Positions 26,463-34,047 of a stretch of DNA of 64,000 nucleotides are shown piece after piece. Below the pieces are notes generated by a model that had not been told where the DNA came from, searched no databases, and worked only from the letters and a program-made list of their open reading frames with translations. This DNA comes from Streptomyces sp. NBC_01264. Lineage in GTDB: Bacteria; Actinomycetota; Actinomycetes; Streptomycetales; Streptomycetaceae. The DNA lies in NCBI RefSeq assembly GCF_026340675.1, contig NZ_JAPEOX010000001.1, forward strand, positions 5,890,001 to 5,954,000, given 5' to 3'. Every line of letters begins with the position of its first letter. The stretch's first letter is position 1. The translations under genes and the position numbers were made by a program.

Positions 26463-26529
26463 CAGTTCTCTCCCGCTCGTATCCGTTCGTTCAGTTGCAC
26501 AGCAGCCTGCGGAAGGCACGGCACGCGGC

Positions 26530-26665
26530 CTAATGGATCCAGTGCTCACGCCCGTGGGCGGGCACGCCATCCCATCAGCGGTCATGGCCTCCCGGCCGAC
26601 CAGCAGGGGCACGGTCTGACCACAGAACTCGAACGGCTCCGGCATCGGAAGTGCTCACCTGCTGG
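26530..26665 (-). ncRNA. Candidate IS110 bridge RNA (structured core)
   Basis: This is the non-coding left end, upstream of the transposase, where bridge RNAs of the IS110 group are encoded. On the minus strand, stem-loop 1 spans 26665-26600 (CCAGCAGG pairing with CCTGCTGG, inner GCAC with GTGC). Its 3' side carries GTGGTCAGAC (26614-26623), the exact complement of GTCTGACCAC in the chromosome next to the element's right end. Its 5' side (CGATGCCGGA) can pair, with three wobbles and one mismatch, with the opposite strand of the left flank CAACGCCTAA. A GGTCGGCC/GGCC-GACC hairpin (26580-26601) follows. Stem-loop 2 is at 26530-26578 (CTGATGG with CCATTAG). The layout matches a target loop followed by a donor loop; the RNA probably extends beyond both limits given. 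Confidence 0.6.
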
Positions 26666-26704
26666 CGGCTACAACATCAAGTCTCTACGACCCGATACGT
26701 CCCA

Positions 26705-27241
26705 TTAGGCGTTGCCGTCCGCACGGCGGCGCATCAGGAACACGCCACCACCGAGCGCACCGGCCAGCAGCACGGAACCGGCCGCGATCTCGGTGCCGTT
26801 CAGGCCGCCCGCGCCGCCGCCGAGGCCGGCCTTGACGCCCTTGGAGGGGGTGGTCGTGCCGGTGCCGGTGCCGGTGCCGGTTCCGATCGAGTGGCTCGCG
26901 ACCGTGAGGGTGGTCGTGCCCTTCTCGCCCTTGCAGTCGAAGGTGACCTCGTACCGGGCGCCCGGCTTGGCGTCAGCGTCCACCGTGACGGTGGCGGACT
27001 TGCCCTCGTTGAGCTCGACCGCGTCGAAGACGCCCGAGGAGACCTTGACCAGCGGCTCCTGGCATTCGGTGGCGTTCAGCGTGACGGTGCCGCCCGGGGC
27101 GACCGTGGCGGGGGAGACGGTGAAACCGAAGGACGTGACGTTGGGCGTGGTCCCGCCGTCGTCGGCCGAGGCCATCGGCGCGGCGAGCGCGAAGGCGGCG
27201 GTGGACAGCAGGGCTACGGACGCGACACGTAGGGAAAGCAT
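26705..27241 (-). CDS. Small secreted surface protein with C-terminal membrane anchor
   Basis: 178 residues. The ATG at 27241 follows GGAGG at 7 bases and starts a signal peptide (MLSLRVASVALLST, cleavage after ASA). The mature part is a single beta-sandwich-like domain of about 100 residues (VTSFGFTVSPATVAPGGTVT, with two cysteines likely to form a disulphide). A Gly-Thr repeat spacer follows, then a hydrophobic helix and the tail MRRRADGNA. The layout is that of a sorting signal, but no LPxTG or LAxTG pentapeptide is present (GGLNGTE precedes the helix). The IS110 element begins exactly at its stop codon, so the protein is intact but its transcript is now cut off from the sortase gene. Function unknown. 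Confidence 0.8.
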   Translation of the reverse strand: MLSLRVASVALLSTAAFALAAPMASADDGGTTPNVTSFGFTVSPATVAPGGTVTLNATECQEPLVKVSSGVFDAVELNEGKSATVTVDADAKPGARYEVTFDCKGEKGTTTLTVASHSIGTGTGTGTGTTTPSKGVKAGLGGGAGGLNGTEIAAGSVLLAGALGGGVFLMRRRADGNA

Positions 27242-27320
27242 GGTGAATCCTCCGGGTCCCCGAGGCGCAGCAGCGAACAATTTGTCCGCAAAGGGAAGGA
27301 AATGCTCCTCGATGTGCTCG

Positions 27321-27327
27321 ACGCTAG
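27321..27327 (-). promoter_or_regulatory. CTAGCGT -10-like element upstream of the surface protein gene
   Basis: Minus-strand CTAGCGT, 79 bases before the ATG; TTCGCA is 18 bases upstream as a possible -35. The same heptamer precedes both NlpC/P60 genes. Confidence 0.4.
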
Positions 27328-27505
27328 GTCCGGTTGGCCGAACCTGCGAATCGAACGGCACGAACGGACCAACGGAGAGGGTGAGTTGGCGGGCGCACCG
27401 CCAACTCCTCTGATACGGACGGTGAGCGCCACGCCGGACCGCCCGCCGTGCGGTGGCGCTGAGTGACGGACACGCCGACGGGGCGGGCCGTCGACGCCGG
27501 CCCGC

Positions 27506-28570
27506 TCATCCCGGGCGGACGCTCCCGTAGATCGGCTGGTAGTAGACCGATTCCTCGCGGACGGACGACCCCGGCCGCGGGGCGTGGATCATGCGGCCGC
27601 CGCCGATGTAGATCCCGACGTGGCTGATGTCCGCATAGAAGAAGACCAGGTCACCCGGGCGCAGGTCCAACGCCCCGATCCTCGGCGCCGCCTTCACCTG
27701 GTCCCAGGTGGTGCGCGGCAGCGTGATCCCCGCGGCCCGCCAGGCGGCCTGGGTCAGGCCGGAGCAGTCGTACGAGCGCGGGCCGGTCGCGCCCCAGACG
27801 TACGGCTTTCCCAGCTGGGCCCGGGCGAAGGCGACCGCCCTGGCGCCGGACGCCGACGCGGGGGCGTCGGCGGGTCGCGGTCCCGAGGCGGCCGGGGGCC
27901 GCGGGGCCAGGGCCCGCGCCCGCTCCGGCGCGGTGAGCCGCGCGAGCAGTTCGTTCGCCTCCGCGAGCCGGAGCTGGACCTCCTGCTTGCGCCCGCGCAG
28001 CTGCTCCTGCGCCCGTTCCAGCTCCGAGACCACGACGGCCGCCTCCCGGCGCTTGCCGGCCGTCTCCGCCCGGGCCCGGGTGTACTGGGCGAGCAGCGCG
28101 TCCTCGCGGCCGCCGAGCCGGTTCAGCAGGTGCGTCTGCGCGAAGAAGGCCTGCGGATCGTCGCTGAGCAGCAGGGTCGCGGTCCCGCCGAGCCCGCCGG
28201 CCCCGCGGTACCGGTCGGCGGCGTAGCTGCCGAGCAGCCGCCGGGCCTCGTTCAGCTTCTGGGTGGTGGCGGCCACCTGGTCCATGAGCGCCGACAGCAG
28301 GGCCCGCTGCTCCTCGGTCCGCCCGGCCGCGGCGTCGTAGGCCTGGGTGGCCGTGCCCGCCTGCCGGTGCAGCTCGTCCACGCGGGTCCGTACCTCCTCC
28401 ACCGAGGGGCGGGGCGCCGGCGCCGCCGCGGCCTGGTGGGGGAGGAGCAGGCCTAAGGAGGAAAGGGCCGCGGTCGTGACGACCGCGGCGGGGGCGTTCG
28501 GATGTCTTCGGGTGCGCGGCTTGCGGTGGTGGGGGGAGGGATGGGACGAGGGGAATCCGTACGTGTACAC
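27506..28570 (-). CDS. Secreted NlpC/P60 peptidoglycan hydrolase (second copy)
   Basis: 354 residues from a GTG at 28570 with GGAAGGAGG upstream. A signal peptide (basic HHRKPRTRRHP, hydrophobic core, cleavage near AAAA) is followed by a coiled coil (about 60-215) and a C-terminal NlpC/P60 domain with YDCSGLTQAAW (nucleophile Cys), HVGIYIG (His) and MIHAPRPGS. It shares the whole architecture of the protein at 23229-24296 and long identical stretches in the catalytic domain, so the two are paralogues from a duplication. The predicted role is cleavage of stem peptides during growth or division. An isolated CTAGCGT element lies 30 bases upstream. Confidence 0.93.
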   Translation of the reverse strand: MYTYGFPSSHPSPHHRKPRTRRHPNAPAAVVTTAALSSLGLLLPHQAAAAPAPRPSVEEVRTRVDELHRQAGTATQAYDAAAGRTEEQRALLSALMDQVAATTQKLNEARRLLGSYAADRYRGAGGLGGTATLLLSDDPQAFFAQTHLLNRLGGREDALLAQYTRARAETAGKRREAAVVVSELERAQEQLRGRKQEVQLRLAEANELLARLTAPERARALAPRPPAASGPRPADAPASASGARAVAFARAQLGKPYVWGATGPRSYDCSGLTQAAWRAAGITLPRTTWDQVKAAPRIGALDLRPGDLVFFYADISHVGIYIGGGRMIHAPRPGSSVREESVYYQPIYGSVRPG

Positions 28571-28600
28571 GGGCCGGCACCTCCTTCCGGTTGGCGGAGC

Positions 28601-28607
28601 ACGCTAG
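28601..28607 (-). promoter_or_regulatory. CTAGCGT -10-like element upstream of the second NlpC/P60 gene
   Basis: Minus-strand CTAGCGT, 30 bases before the GTG start, third occurrence of the element in this envelope cluster. Confidence 0.4.
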
Positions 28608-28660
28608 CGGCGGAGGGGTCGCTCCGGAAGGGGGCGGGAGGGGTCCGCAGGGCATATGCC

Positions 28661-28727
28661 GCCGAATTTTTCGGGGCGGGGCCGGGATTTTCCCGGGGGC
28701 GGGACGGGGATTTTCCGGGGGCGGGAC
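28661..28727. repeat. Tandem 22-bp repeats upstream of pcrA
   Basis: Two close copies, 28684-28705 and 28706-28727, share GGGATTTTCC followed by a GGGGGCGGGAC block. A diverged third copy lies at 28661-28683. The T-rich core is unusual in this DNA and the copies abut the pcrA promoter, so they may bind a regulator. Confidence 0.6.
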
Positions 28728-28753
28728 CGGCTGTCGGTCCCGCCCCCTAAACT
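28717..28753 (+). promoter_or_regulatory. pcrA promoter region: hairpin overlapping a RecA-NDp-like promoter
   Basis: GGGGGCGGGACCG (28717-28729) and CGGTCCCGCCCCC (28735-28747) form a perfect 13-bp inverted repeat. CTGTCGGTC (28731-28739), 8 bases, then TAAACT (28748-28753) fits the DNA-damage promoter TTGTCRGTG-N8-TANNNT with two mismatches in the upstream box. The predicted start is about 3 bases before the ATG. Confidence 0.5.
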
Positions 28754-28762
28754 CGGAAGGCG

Positions 28763-31291
28763 ATGAGCAGCCTCTTTGACGACAGCTTCCTGGCCGACCT
28801 CTCCCCCTCCGAAGAGGTCCCCCCGCCGCCCGAAGACCACGCCGCCCCCGAGACGGGCGCGGACGATCTCTTCGGGGGCCGGTTCGACGCGCCCCTCTCC
28901 GGGGACGCGTACTACCGCGACGGCGCCCCCAGGCCCGTCATCGACCCGGCGGCCCTCCTGGAGGGGCTGAACACGGAGCAGCGCGCCGCCGTGGTGCACG
29001 CGGGCTCCCCACTGCTCATCGTGGCCGGCGCCGGCTCCGGCAAGACGCGCGTGCTGACGCACCGCATCGGCCACCTGCTGGGCGCGCGCGGGGTCCACCC
29101 CGGCCAGATCCTGGCGATCACCTTCACCAACAAGGCCGCCGGTGAGATGAAGGAGCGCGTCGAGGGCCTGGTCGGCCCGCGCGCGAACGCCATGTGGGTC
29201 TCCACCTTCCACAGCGCGTGCGTGCGCATCCTGCGCCGCGAGTCCAAGCGGCTGGGTTTCACCTCCTCCTTCTCGATCTACGACGCGGCCGACTCGAAGC
29301 GCCTGATGGCGCTCGTCTGCCGCGACCTGGACCTGGACCCGAAGAAGTTCCCGCCGAAGGCCTTCAGCGCCAAGATCTCGAACCTCAAGAACGAGCTCAT
29401 CGACGCGGACGCCTTCGCCGGGCAGGCCGCGGACGGCTTCGAGAAGACCCTCGCCCAGGCGTACGCGATGTACCAGGGGCGCCTCGGCGAGGCCAACGCG
29501 CTCGACTTCGACGACATCATCATGACCACCGTCCACCTGCTCCAGGCCTTCCCGGACGTCGCCGAGCACTATCGGCGCCGCTTCCGGCACGTGCTGGTCG
29601 ACGAGTACCAGGACACCAACCACGCCCAGTACACGCTCGTGCGCGAGCTGGTCGGCACCGGCTACCCGGACCTGCCGCCCGCCGAGCTGTGCGTGGTGGG
29701 TGACGCCGACCAGTCGATCTACGCCTTCCGCGGCGCGACGATCCGCAACATCCTCCAGTTCGAAGAGGACTACGCGGACGCGACCACGATCCTGCTGGAG
29801 CAGAACTACCGCTCCACCCAGACGATCCTGTCCGCCGCCAACGCGGTCATCGAGCGCAACGAGAACCGCCGCGCGAAGAACCTGTGGACGGAGGCCGGCA
29901 GCGGCTCCGTCATCACCGGCTACGTCGCGGACACCGAGCACGACGAGGCGCAGTTCATCGCCGACGAGATCGACCGGCTGACGGACGCGGGCGACGCGAA
30001 GGCCGGCGACGTCGCGATCTTCTACCGGACCAACGCGCAGTCCCGTGTGTTCGAGGAGATCTTCATCCGCGTCGGACTGCCCTACAAGGTCGTCGGCGGC
30101 GTCCGGTTCTACGAGCGCAAGGAGGTCCGCGACGTCCTCGCGTACCTGCGCGTCCTGTCGAATCCCGAGGACAACGTCCCGCTCCGCCGGATCCTGAACG
30201 TGCCCAAGCGCGGGATCGGCGAGCGCGCCGAGGCGATGATCGACGCGCTGGCGATGCGCGAGAAGATCACCTTCCCGCAGGCGCTTCGCCGGGTCGACGA
30301 GGCCTTCGGCATGGCCGCCCGCTCGACCAACGCCGTCAAGCGCTTCAACGTGCTGATGGAGGAGCTCCGTACGATCGTCGACTCCGGCGCCGGCCCGGCC
30401 GTGGTCCTGGAAGCGGTCCTGGAGCGTACGGGCTACCTCGCCGAACTCCAGGCCTCGACCGACCCGCAGGACGAGACGCGCATCGAGAACCTTCAGGAGC
30501 TCGCGGCCGTGGCGCTCGAGTTCGAGCAGGCACGGGAAGCGGCGGCGGCCGAGGCCGCCGAGAACGGCGCCCCGCCGGTGGGCCCCGGCACGCTCGCCGA
30601 GTTCCTGGAGCAGGTCGCGCTGGTCGCCGACTCCGACCAGATCCCGGACGAGGACACCGACGGCAACGGGGTCATCACCCTCATGACCCTGCACACCGCC
30701 AAGGGCCTCGAGTTCCCGGTGGTCTTCCTGACCGGCATGGAGGACGGGGTCTTCCCGCACATGCGCGCGCTGGGACAGACCAAGGAGCTGGAGGAGGAGC
30801 GCCGCCTCGCCTACGTCGGCATCACGCGGGCGCGCGAGCGGTTGTACCTGACGCGGTCCAGCATGCGCAGTGCCTGGGGCACCCCGTCGTACAACCCGCC
30901 GTCGCGGTTCCTGGAAGAGATTCCGGCCGAGTACCTGCAGTGGAAGCGGACGGGCGCGGCGCAGAAGCCGGCCGGCCCGATGCGCAGCTCCGGGTACGGG
31001 TCCTCGGGCTCGGGCGGCGGCGGATCGAAGGCCACCTTCGGCACCTCGCCGGAGGCCTTCCTGTCCTCTTCGCGTACGAAGTCGGGCCCGTCGGGGTTCG
31101 CGACGCGGCGGGCCTCCGACAAGCCGGTCATCGCGCTGGTGGTCGGGGACCGGGTCACGCACGACCAGTTCGGGCTGGGCACGGTCATGGAGGTCAGGGG
31201 AGCGGGCGCGGACGCGCAGGCCACCATCGACTTCGGGGACGAGAAGCCGAAGCGGCTGCTGCTGCGGTACGCGCCGGTGCAGAAGCTCTAG
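28763..31291 (+). CDS. pcrA: UvrD/PcrA-type ATP-dependent DNA helicase
   Basis: 842 residues from the ATG at 28763 (GGAAGG upstream). Superfamily 1A helicase motifs appear in order: Q-motif LNTEQRAAVVHAG, Walker A GAGSGKT (about 90-96), AITFTNKAAGEM, Walker B VDEYQDTN, GDADQSIYAFRGA, EQNYRST, VMTLHTAKGLEF-type motif V (GVITLMTLHTAKGLE) and YVGITRARERL. The enzyme unwinds DNA 3' to 5' in nucleotide-excision and mismatch-independent repair and clears recombination or replication blocks. A glycine-rich linker and a final domain of about 60 residues (LVVGDRVTHDQFGLGTVME, a Tudor-like RNA-polymerase-binding module) complete the normal PcrA length. A terminator follows. Expression may be induced by DNA damage. 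Confidence 0.97.
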   Translation: MSSLFDDSFLADLSPSEEVPPPPEDHAAPETGADDLFGGRFDAPLSGDAYYRDGAPRPVIDPAALLEGLNTEQRAAVVHAGSPLLIVAGAGSGKTRVLTHRIGHLLGARGVHPGQILAITFTNKAAGEMKERVEGLVGPRANAMWVSTFHSACVRILRRESKRLGFTSSFSIYDAADSKRLMALVCRDLDLDPKKFPPKAFSAKISNLKNELIDADAFAGQAADGFEKTLAQAYAMYQGRLGEANALDFDDIIMTTVHLLQAFPDVAEHYRRRFRHVLVDEYQDTNHAQYTLVRELVGTGYPDLPPAELCVVGDADQSIYAFRGATIRNILQFEEDYADATTILLEQNYRSTQTILSAANAVIERNENRRAKNLWTEAGSGSVITGYVADTEHDEAQFIADEIDRLTDAGDAKAGDVAIFYRTNAQSRVFEEIFIRVGLPYKVVGGVRFYERKEVRDVLAYLRVLSNPEDNVPLRRILNVPKRGIGERAEAMIDALAMREKITFPQALRRVDEAFGMAARSTNAVKRFNVLMEELRTIVDSGAGPAVVLEAVLERTGYLAELQASTDPQDETRIENLQELAAVALEFEQAREAAAAEAAENGAPPVGPGTLAEFLEQVALVADSDQIPDEDTDGNGVITLMTLHTAKGLEFPVVFLTGMEDGVFPHMRALGQTKELEEERRLAYVGITRARERLYLTRSSMRSAWGTPSYNPPSRFLEEIPAEYLQWKRTGAAQKPAGPMRSSGYGSSGSGGGGSKATFGTSPEAFLSSSRTKSGPSGFATRRASDKPVIALVVGDRVTHDQFGLGTVMEVRGAGADAQATIDFGDEKPKRLLLRYAPVQKL

Positions 31292-31333
31292 CGGGAGCCG
31301 AGGCGAGGCCGGACGTCCCGCGCCGCGGGTAAC

Positions 31334-31370
31334 TGGAAGGGCCCGCCCCCTCGGGGGGCGGGCCCTTCCA
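31334..31370. terminator. Bidirectional terminator after pcrA
   Basis: TGGAAGGGCCCGCCCCC pairs with GGGGGCGGGCCCTTCCA around a TCG loop, between the convergent pcrA and M23 peptidase genes. Confidence 0.85.
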
Positions 31371-31384
31371 CGTCGTGCGCCGTC

Positions 31385-32965
31385 CTAGTTCGGGTTCAGG
31401 CCCTTGGCGCGCAGCCAGGCCTGCGGGTCGACCGGGGAGCCGCCGCCCGGCCTCACCTCGAAGTGGAGGTGCGGGCCGGTGGAGTTGCCGGAGTTGCCGG
31501 AGTACGCGATCACGTCGCCGGCCTTGACCTTGCCGGAGCGGATCTTGGCGCTGCTGAGGTGGCAGTACCAGGTCTCGGTGCCGTCGGCCGCGGTGAGTAT
31601 CACCATGTTGCCGTAGGCGGAGTTCCACTGGCTGCGCACGGTTCCGTCGGTGGCCGCCATGACCGAAGTCCCGTAGGACACCGGGAAGTCGATGCCGGTG
31701 TGCACGGACATCCAGTTGACGCCCGCCTGGCCGAAGCCGGCGCTGAGGCCGTGCCGTGCGACGGGGAGCGCGAACTTGGGGCGGGCCGCTTCCTTGGCCG
31801 CGGCCTCCTCCGCCTTCCGCTTCTTCTCCTCGTCCTGGCGCAGGCGCAGGTCGATGCGTTCCTGGGTGCGGCTCGCGCGGTCCGCGAAGTCGCCCGCATC
31901 GGCGCTGAGGGCGGTGAGCTGCGTGTCGAGCTTGCTGTTCGCCGCGACCGGCTTGATGGAGGCCGGGTCGGGCGCGGCCAGGGTGGTGGTCTCCTCGGAC
32001 GGCTTCTCCGTACCGGTGAGCCCGCCCACGGAGGCGGCGGCCACACCCGCGACACCCATCACGCAGGCCGAGGGAACGGCCACGGTCAGCAGCGCGGAAC
32101 GCTTGGCCGGGGTACGACGCCGGTTGCTGGCACCGGCCTTGGCGGTGCTCGCCTTGGCGACGGGCTTCGAGGCGGGCTTGGAGCCGGCGCGGCGCGAGGG
32201 GCGGGGCCCGGCCGGGGTCACGGGCATGGTCTGGGTGGGGAGGTCGTGGACCTGGGAGTCCGGATCCAGGTCCAGGTCCAGGTCCAAGTTCCGGGCCAGG
32301 TCCGCGTCCGTGTCGTCGGTCTCGACGTCGCCATGGGCATCGGCACCGGCGGGGAGGAACTCGAAGACGGCGGTCTCGGTGTAGGCCGTCTCGGCCTCGA
32401 CCTCGGCCTCGGGCGAGGAGGGAGCGGTGGCGTAGGCCTCGTACCCGTAGTCGTAGGCGTACTGCTGCTCGTAGCCGTGGGCGTGTGCCTGGGCCTGGGG
32501 CTGATCCTGCGTCGGCTCCGGGGCTTGCTGCTCGTAGCCGCCGCTGTAGCCGTAGGTCTGCTCGGTGGCCGTGTTCCAGGCGGTGGCGTCGTAGGTTCCG
32601 GTCTCGGTCCCGTAGCCCGGGACCGACCAGTGGCCGGTCTGTTCGGCGGACGTGTCGTAGCCGAACGCGGTGGACTGGTAGTCCAGGGAGACGCCGCCCT
32701 GCGTGGGGACGGTCGAGAGGTAGCCGTCGGGTGCGGCGTAGCCGGCGTAGCCGTCGGCGGACGGCTGCGCGTAGTCGTTCTGGGGGGCGGTCCATGCCGT
32801 GGTGTCGTACGAGCCGGTGTCGTAGGAACCGTAGGTGGAGCCGTAGTTGTAGCCCTGGTCCTGCGTTTCATAGCGCGTAAACGCTGAATCGCCAGCGAAA
32901 GTGGTGGTGGAAAGGCCGTCATACCCGAAATCGGGGTACTGGCCCGACGAGGGGCGGTCGTTCAC
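31385..32965 (-). CDS. M23 peptidase with tyrosine-rich cytoplasmic N-terminus
   Basis: 526 residues from a GTG at 32965 (weak GAGAAG upstream). Residues 1-250 are low-complexity and Tyr/Gly/Ser/Gln/Asp-rich (for example YDTGSYDTTAW). A basic stretch (PKASTAKAGASNRRRTPAKR type) and one membrane helix (LLTVAVPSACVMGVAGVAAA) follow. A coiled coil (about 360-400) then leads to the LytM/M23 domain: HTGIDF (Zn ligands H and D, about 420), WYCHLS and HLHFEV (about 498), all intact. The catalytic domain lies outside the membrane and should cut peptidoglycan cross-bridges. The 250-residue disordered region would be cytoplasmic, unusual for M23 enzymes, and may assemble or bind a partner. A plausible promoter lies 70 bases upstream. 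Confidence 0.88.
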   Translation of the reverse strand: MNDRPSSGQYPDFGYDGLSTTTFAGDSAFTRYETQDQGYNYGSTYGSYDTGSYDTTAWTAPQNDYAQPSADGYAGYAAPDGYLSTVPTQGGVSLDYQSTAFGYDTSAEQTGHWSVPGYGTETGTYDATAWNTATEQTYGYSGGYEQQAPEPTQDQPQAQAHAHGYEQQYAYDYGYEAYATAPSSPEAEVEAETAYTETAVFEFLPAGADAHGDVETDDTDADLARNLDLDLDLDPDSQVHDLPTQTMPVTPAGPRPSRRAGSKPASKPVAKASTAKAGASNRRRTPAKRSALLTVAVPSACVMGVAGVAAASVGGLTGTEKPSEETTTLAAPDPASIKPVAANSKLDTQLTALSADAGDFADRASRTQERIDLRLRQDEEKKRKAEEAAAKEAARPKFALPVARHGLSAGFGQAGVNWMSVHTGIDFPVSYGTSVMAATDGTVRSQWNSAYGNMVILTAADGTETWYCHLSSAKIRSGKVKAGDVIAYSGNSGNSTGPHLHFEVRPGGGSPVDPQAWLRAKGLNPN

Positions 32966-33270
32966 CAACTTCTCTTTCGCCTCGGCAGCGGGGGGCCTGG
33001 GTGGCCGAGGAATGTGGGGTCCTCGGAGGAGAGCAGTGGCGTGACTGTACCCGGCGGTTACTCGCAACGACAATCTTCGGAGGGATTCGTGCTCGGCGGA
33101 ACCGGGCATTCGGCCGCCTTTCGGTCGGCCGAAGACCCAGCCTTGGCCTTGAGTTCGAAAGACGTTCGACTGGGCGCCGCTTTTCGCTCCCACGGTCGAG
33201 GTCCCGGCGGGCGCCCGATGGGGTGGCCGGTGGGGTGGCAGGTGGGCTGACTGCTGGGGTGGCCGGCCGG
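32966..33270. other. Intergenic region upstream of the M23 gene
   Basis: No gene is supported. It holds the M23 promoter (33044-33073), a TCGAA-N5-TTCGA inverted repeat (33155-33169) and three GGGGTGGCMGG direct repeats (about 33222-33268) near the end of the lipase-like gene. ORFs crossing it lack starts and codon bias. Confidence 0.5.
33044..33073 (-). promoter_or_regulatory. Promoter of the M23 peptidase gene
   Basis: On the minus strand TTGTCG (33068-33073), an 18-base spacer and TACAGT (33044-33049) fit the principal sigma factor consensus at four of six positions each. The resulting 5' leader is about 70 bases. Confidence 0.5.
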
Positions 33271-34047
33271 TCAGGCGACGGAAGCTGCGCCGGGGTGCGG
33301 GAGGGCGGTCGGCCTGGGCCCGTCGAGTGCGCGCCGGACCGCCGCGATGACGGTGGGGTGCGCGGGCAGGGCGAGGTGTCCGATGCCGGTGACCTGCACG
33401 TTCTCCACGAGCAGGTCCGGGTGCTCGATGCGGGCCGTCCCGGTCGGGTCCATCAATGCGTCGAACTCGCTCCAGAACGCCACGCACCGGGTCAGGCAGC
33501 CGGGCGCGGGCGCGCGAAGTTCGGCGATCACCTCGGAATCCGGGCGCATTTGCCGGACCAGGGGGTGCGCGTCCATGAACGGCGCCACGCGGGTGCCGGA
33601 ATGCGGGGTGCCGAGCGTGACGAGCGTGCGGACGCGCGCGTCGCCGCCGAGGCGCTGGACGTAGTACCGCCCGACCAGTCCGCCGAGGCTGTGCCCCACG
33701 AGGTCCACCCGGTCCTGACCCGTGCGCTCGCACAGCTCCTCGACGCGGCGGGCGAGGTGCCGGGCCGTGACGCGCAGGTCGCGCGTGAAGGGGGAGTAGT
33801 TGTACGACTCCACCTGCCGCCGGCCGCAGGCACCCAGGGTGCGGCGCAGCAGGACGAAGACGGAGCGGTTGTCGGTGAATCCGTGGAGCAGGAGGACCGG
33901 CGGGCGCTCGTGGGCGGTGGTGGTGGTTGCTGTGGCGGCGGGTCGCTCCGGGAGTACTCCGGTGGGATACAGGAGGATGTGCCCGCCGAGCACGATCGCT
34001 TCCAGTACACCGGCGCGCAGCGCGGCCCCGGACATGGTCAGTCCCAT
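33271..34047 (-). CDS. Lipase/esterase-like alpha/beta hydrolase
   Basis: 258 residues from the ATG at 34047 (an in-frame ATG four codons on is equally possible). It has the lipase fold pattern: oxyanion strand [16 protein letters not shown], nucleophile elbow [27 protein letters not shown], an acidic residue in SEFDALMDP and the His in [10 protein letters not shown]. This is close to the class 2 triacylglycerol lipases and PGAP1-like hydrolases. The N-terminal hydrophobic stretch ([19 protein letters not shown]) could be a signal anchor, so the enzyme may be membrane-bound or exported. The substrate is unknown. The gene stands alone on the minus strand, divergent from icmB. Confidence 0.85.
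   Translation of the reverse strand: MGLTMSGAALRAGVLEAIVLGGHILLYPTGVLPERPAATATTTTAHERPPVLLLHGFTDNRSVFVLLRRTLGACGRRQVESYNYSPFTRDLRVTARHLARRVEELCERTGQDRVDLVGHSLGGLVGRYYVQRLGGDARVRTLVTLGTPHSGTRVAPFMDAHPLVRQMRPDSEVIAELRAPAPGCLTRCVAFWSEFDALMDPTGTARIEHPDLLVENVQVTGIGHLALPAHPTVIAAVRRALDGPRPTALPHPGAASVA

Larger units (their letters stand above)
25219..26705 (-). mobile_element. IS110-family insertion sequence
   Basis: The element is oriented on the minus strand, with its left end at 26705 and right end at 25219. It contains one DEDD/Ser transposase and about 240 bases of non-coding left end. ATGGGA occurs at both junctions (plus-strand TCCCAT at 25219-25224 and 26700-26705); the repeat-to-repeat distance is 1481 bp, normal for IS110. 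Removing one copy plus the interior restores an intact stop codon for the upstream gene followed by its hairpin. There are no terminal inverted repeats, as expected for the family. If circularised, right-end TTGACA (25234-25239) and left-end TATCGG (26692-26697) would be 17 bases apart, giving a junction promoter. Confidence 0.85.

Noticed and set aside
26528..26536. Nine-base match of the IS110 non-coding end to the left flank (CCATTAGGC) as a guide
   Set aside because: It forms the stem of the second hairpin and would pair with the same strand as the right-flank guide, unlike the known bridge-RNA geometry.
25225..26715. Alternative IS110 boundary at the shared ACGGCA
   Set aside because: Removing the element with this boundary leaves the surface protein gene without a stop codon, running through the terminator hairpin; the ATGGGA boundary restores a natural gene end and gives the 17-bp junction spacer.
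33155..33169. TCGAA-N5-TTCGA, resembling a LexA (SOS) box upstream of the M23 peptidase
   Set aside because: The spacing is one base short of the actinobacterial LexA consensus TCGAAC-N4-GTTCGA and it is over 100 bases upstream of the promoter.
32966..33270. Possible c-di-AMP (ydaO) riboswitch before cell-wall hydrolase genes
   Set aside because: Such riboswitches are known before Streptomyces hydrolase genes, but the conserved core segments could not be found here or before either NlpC/P60 gene, whose leaders are too short.
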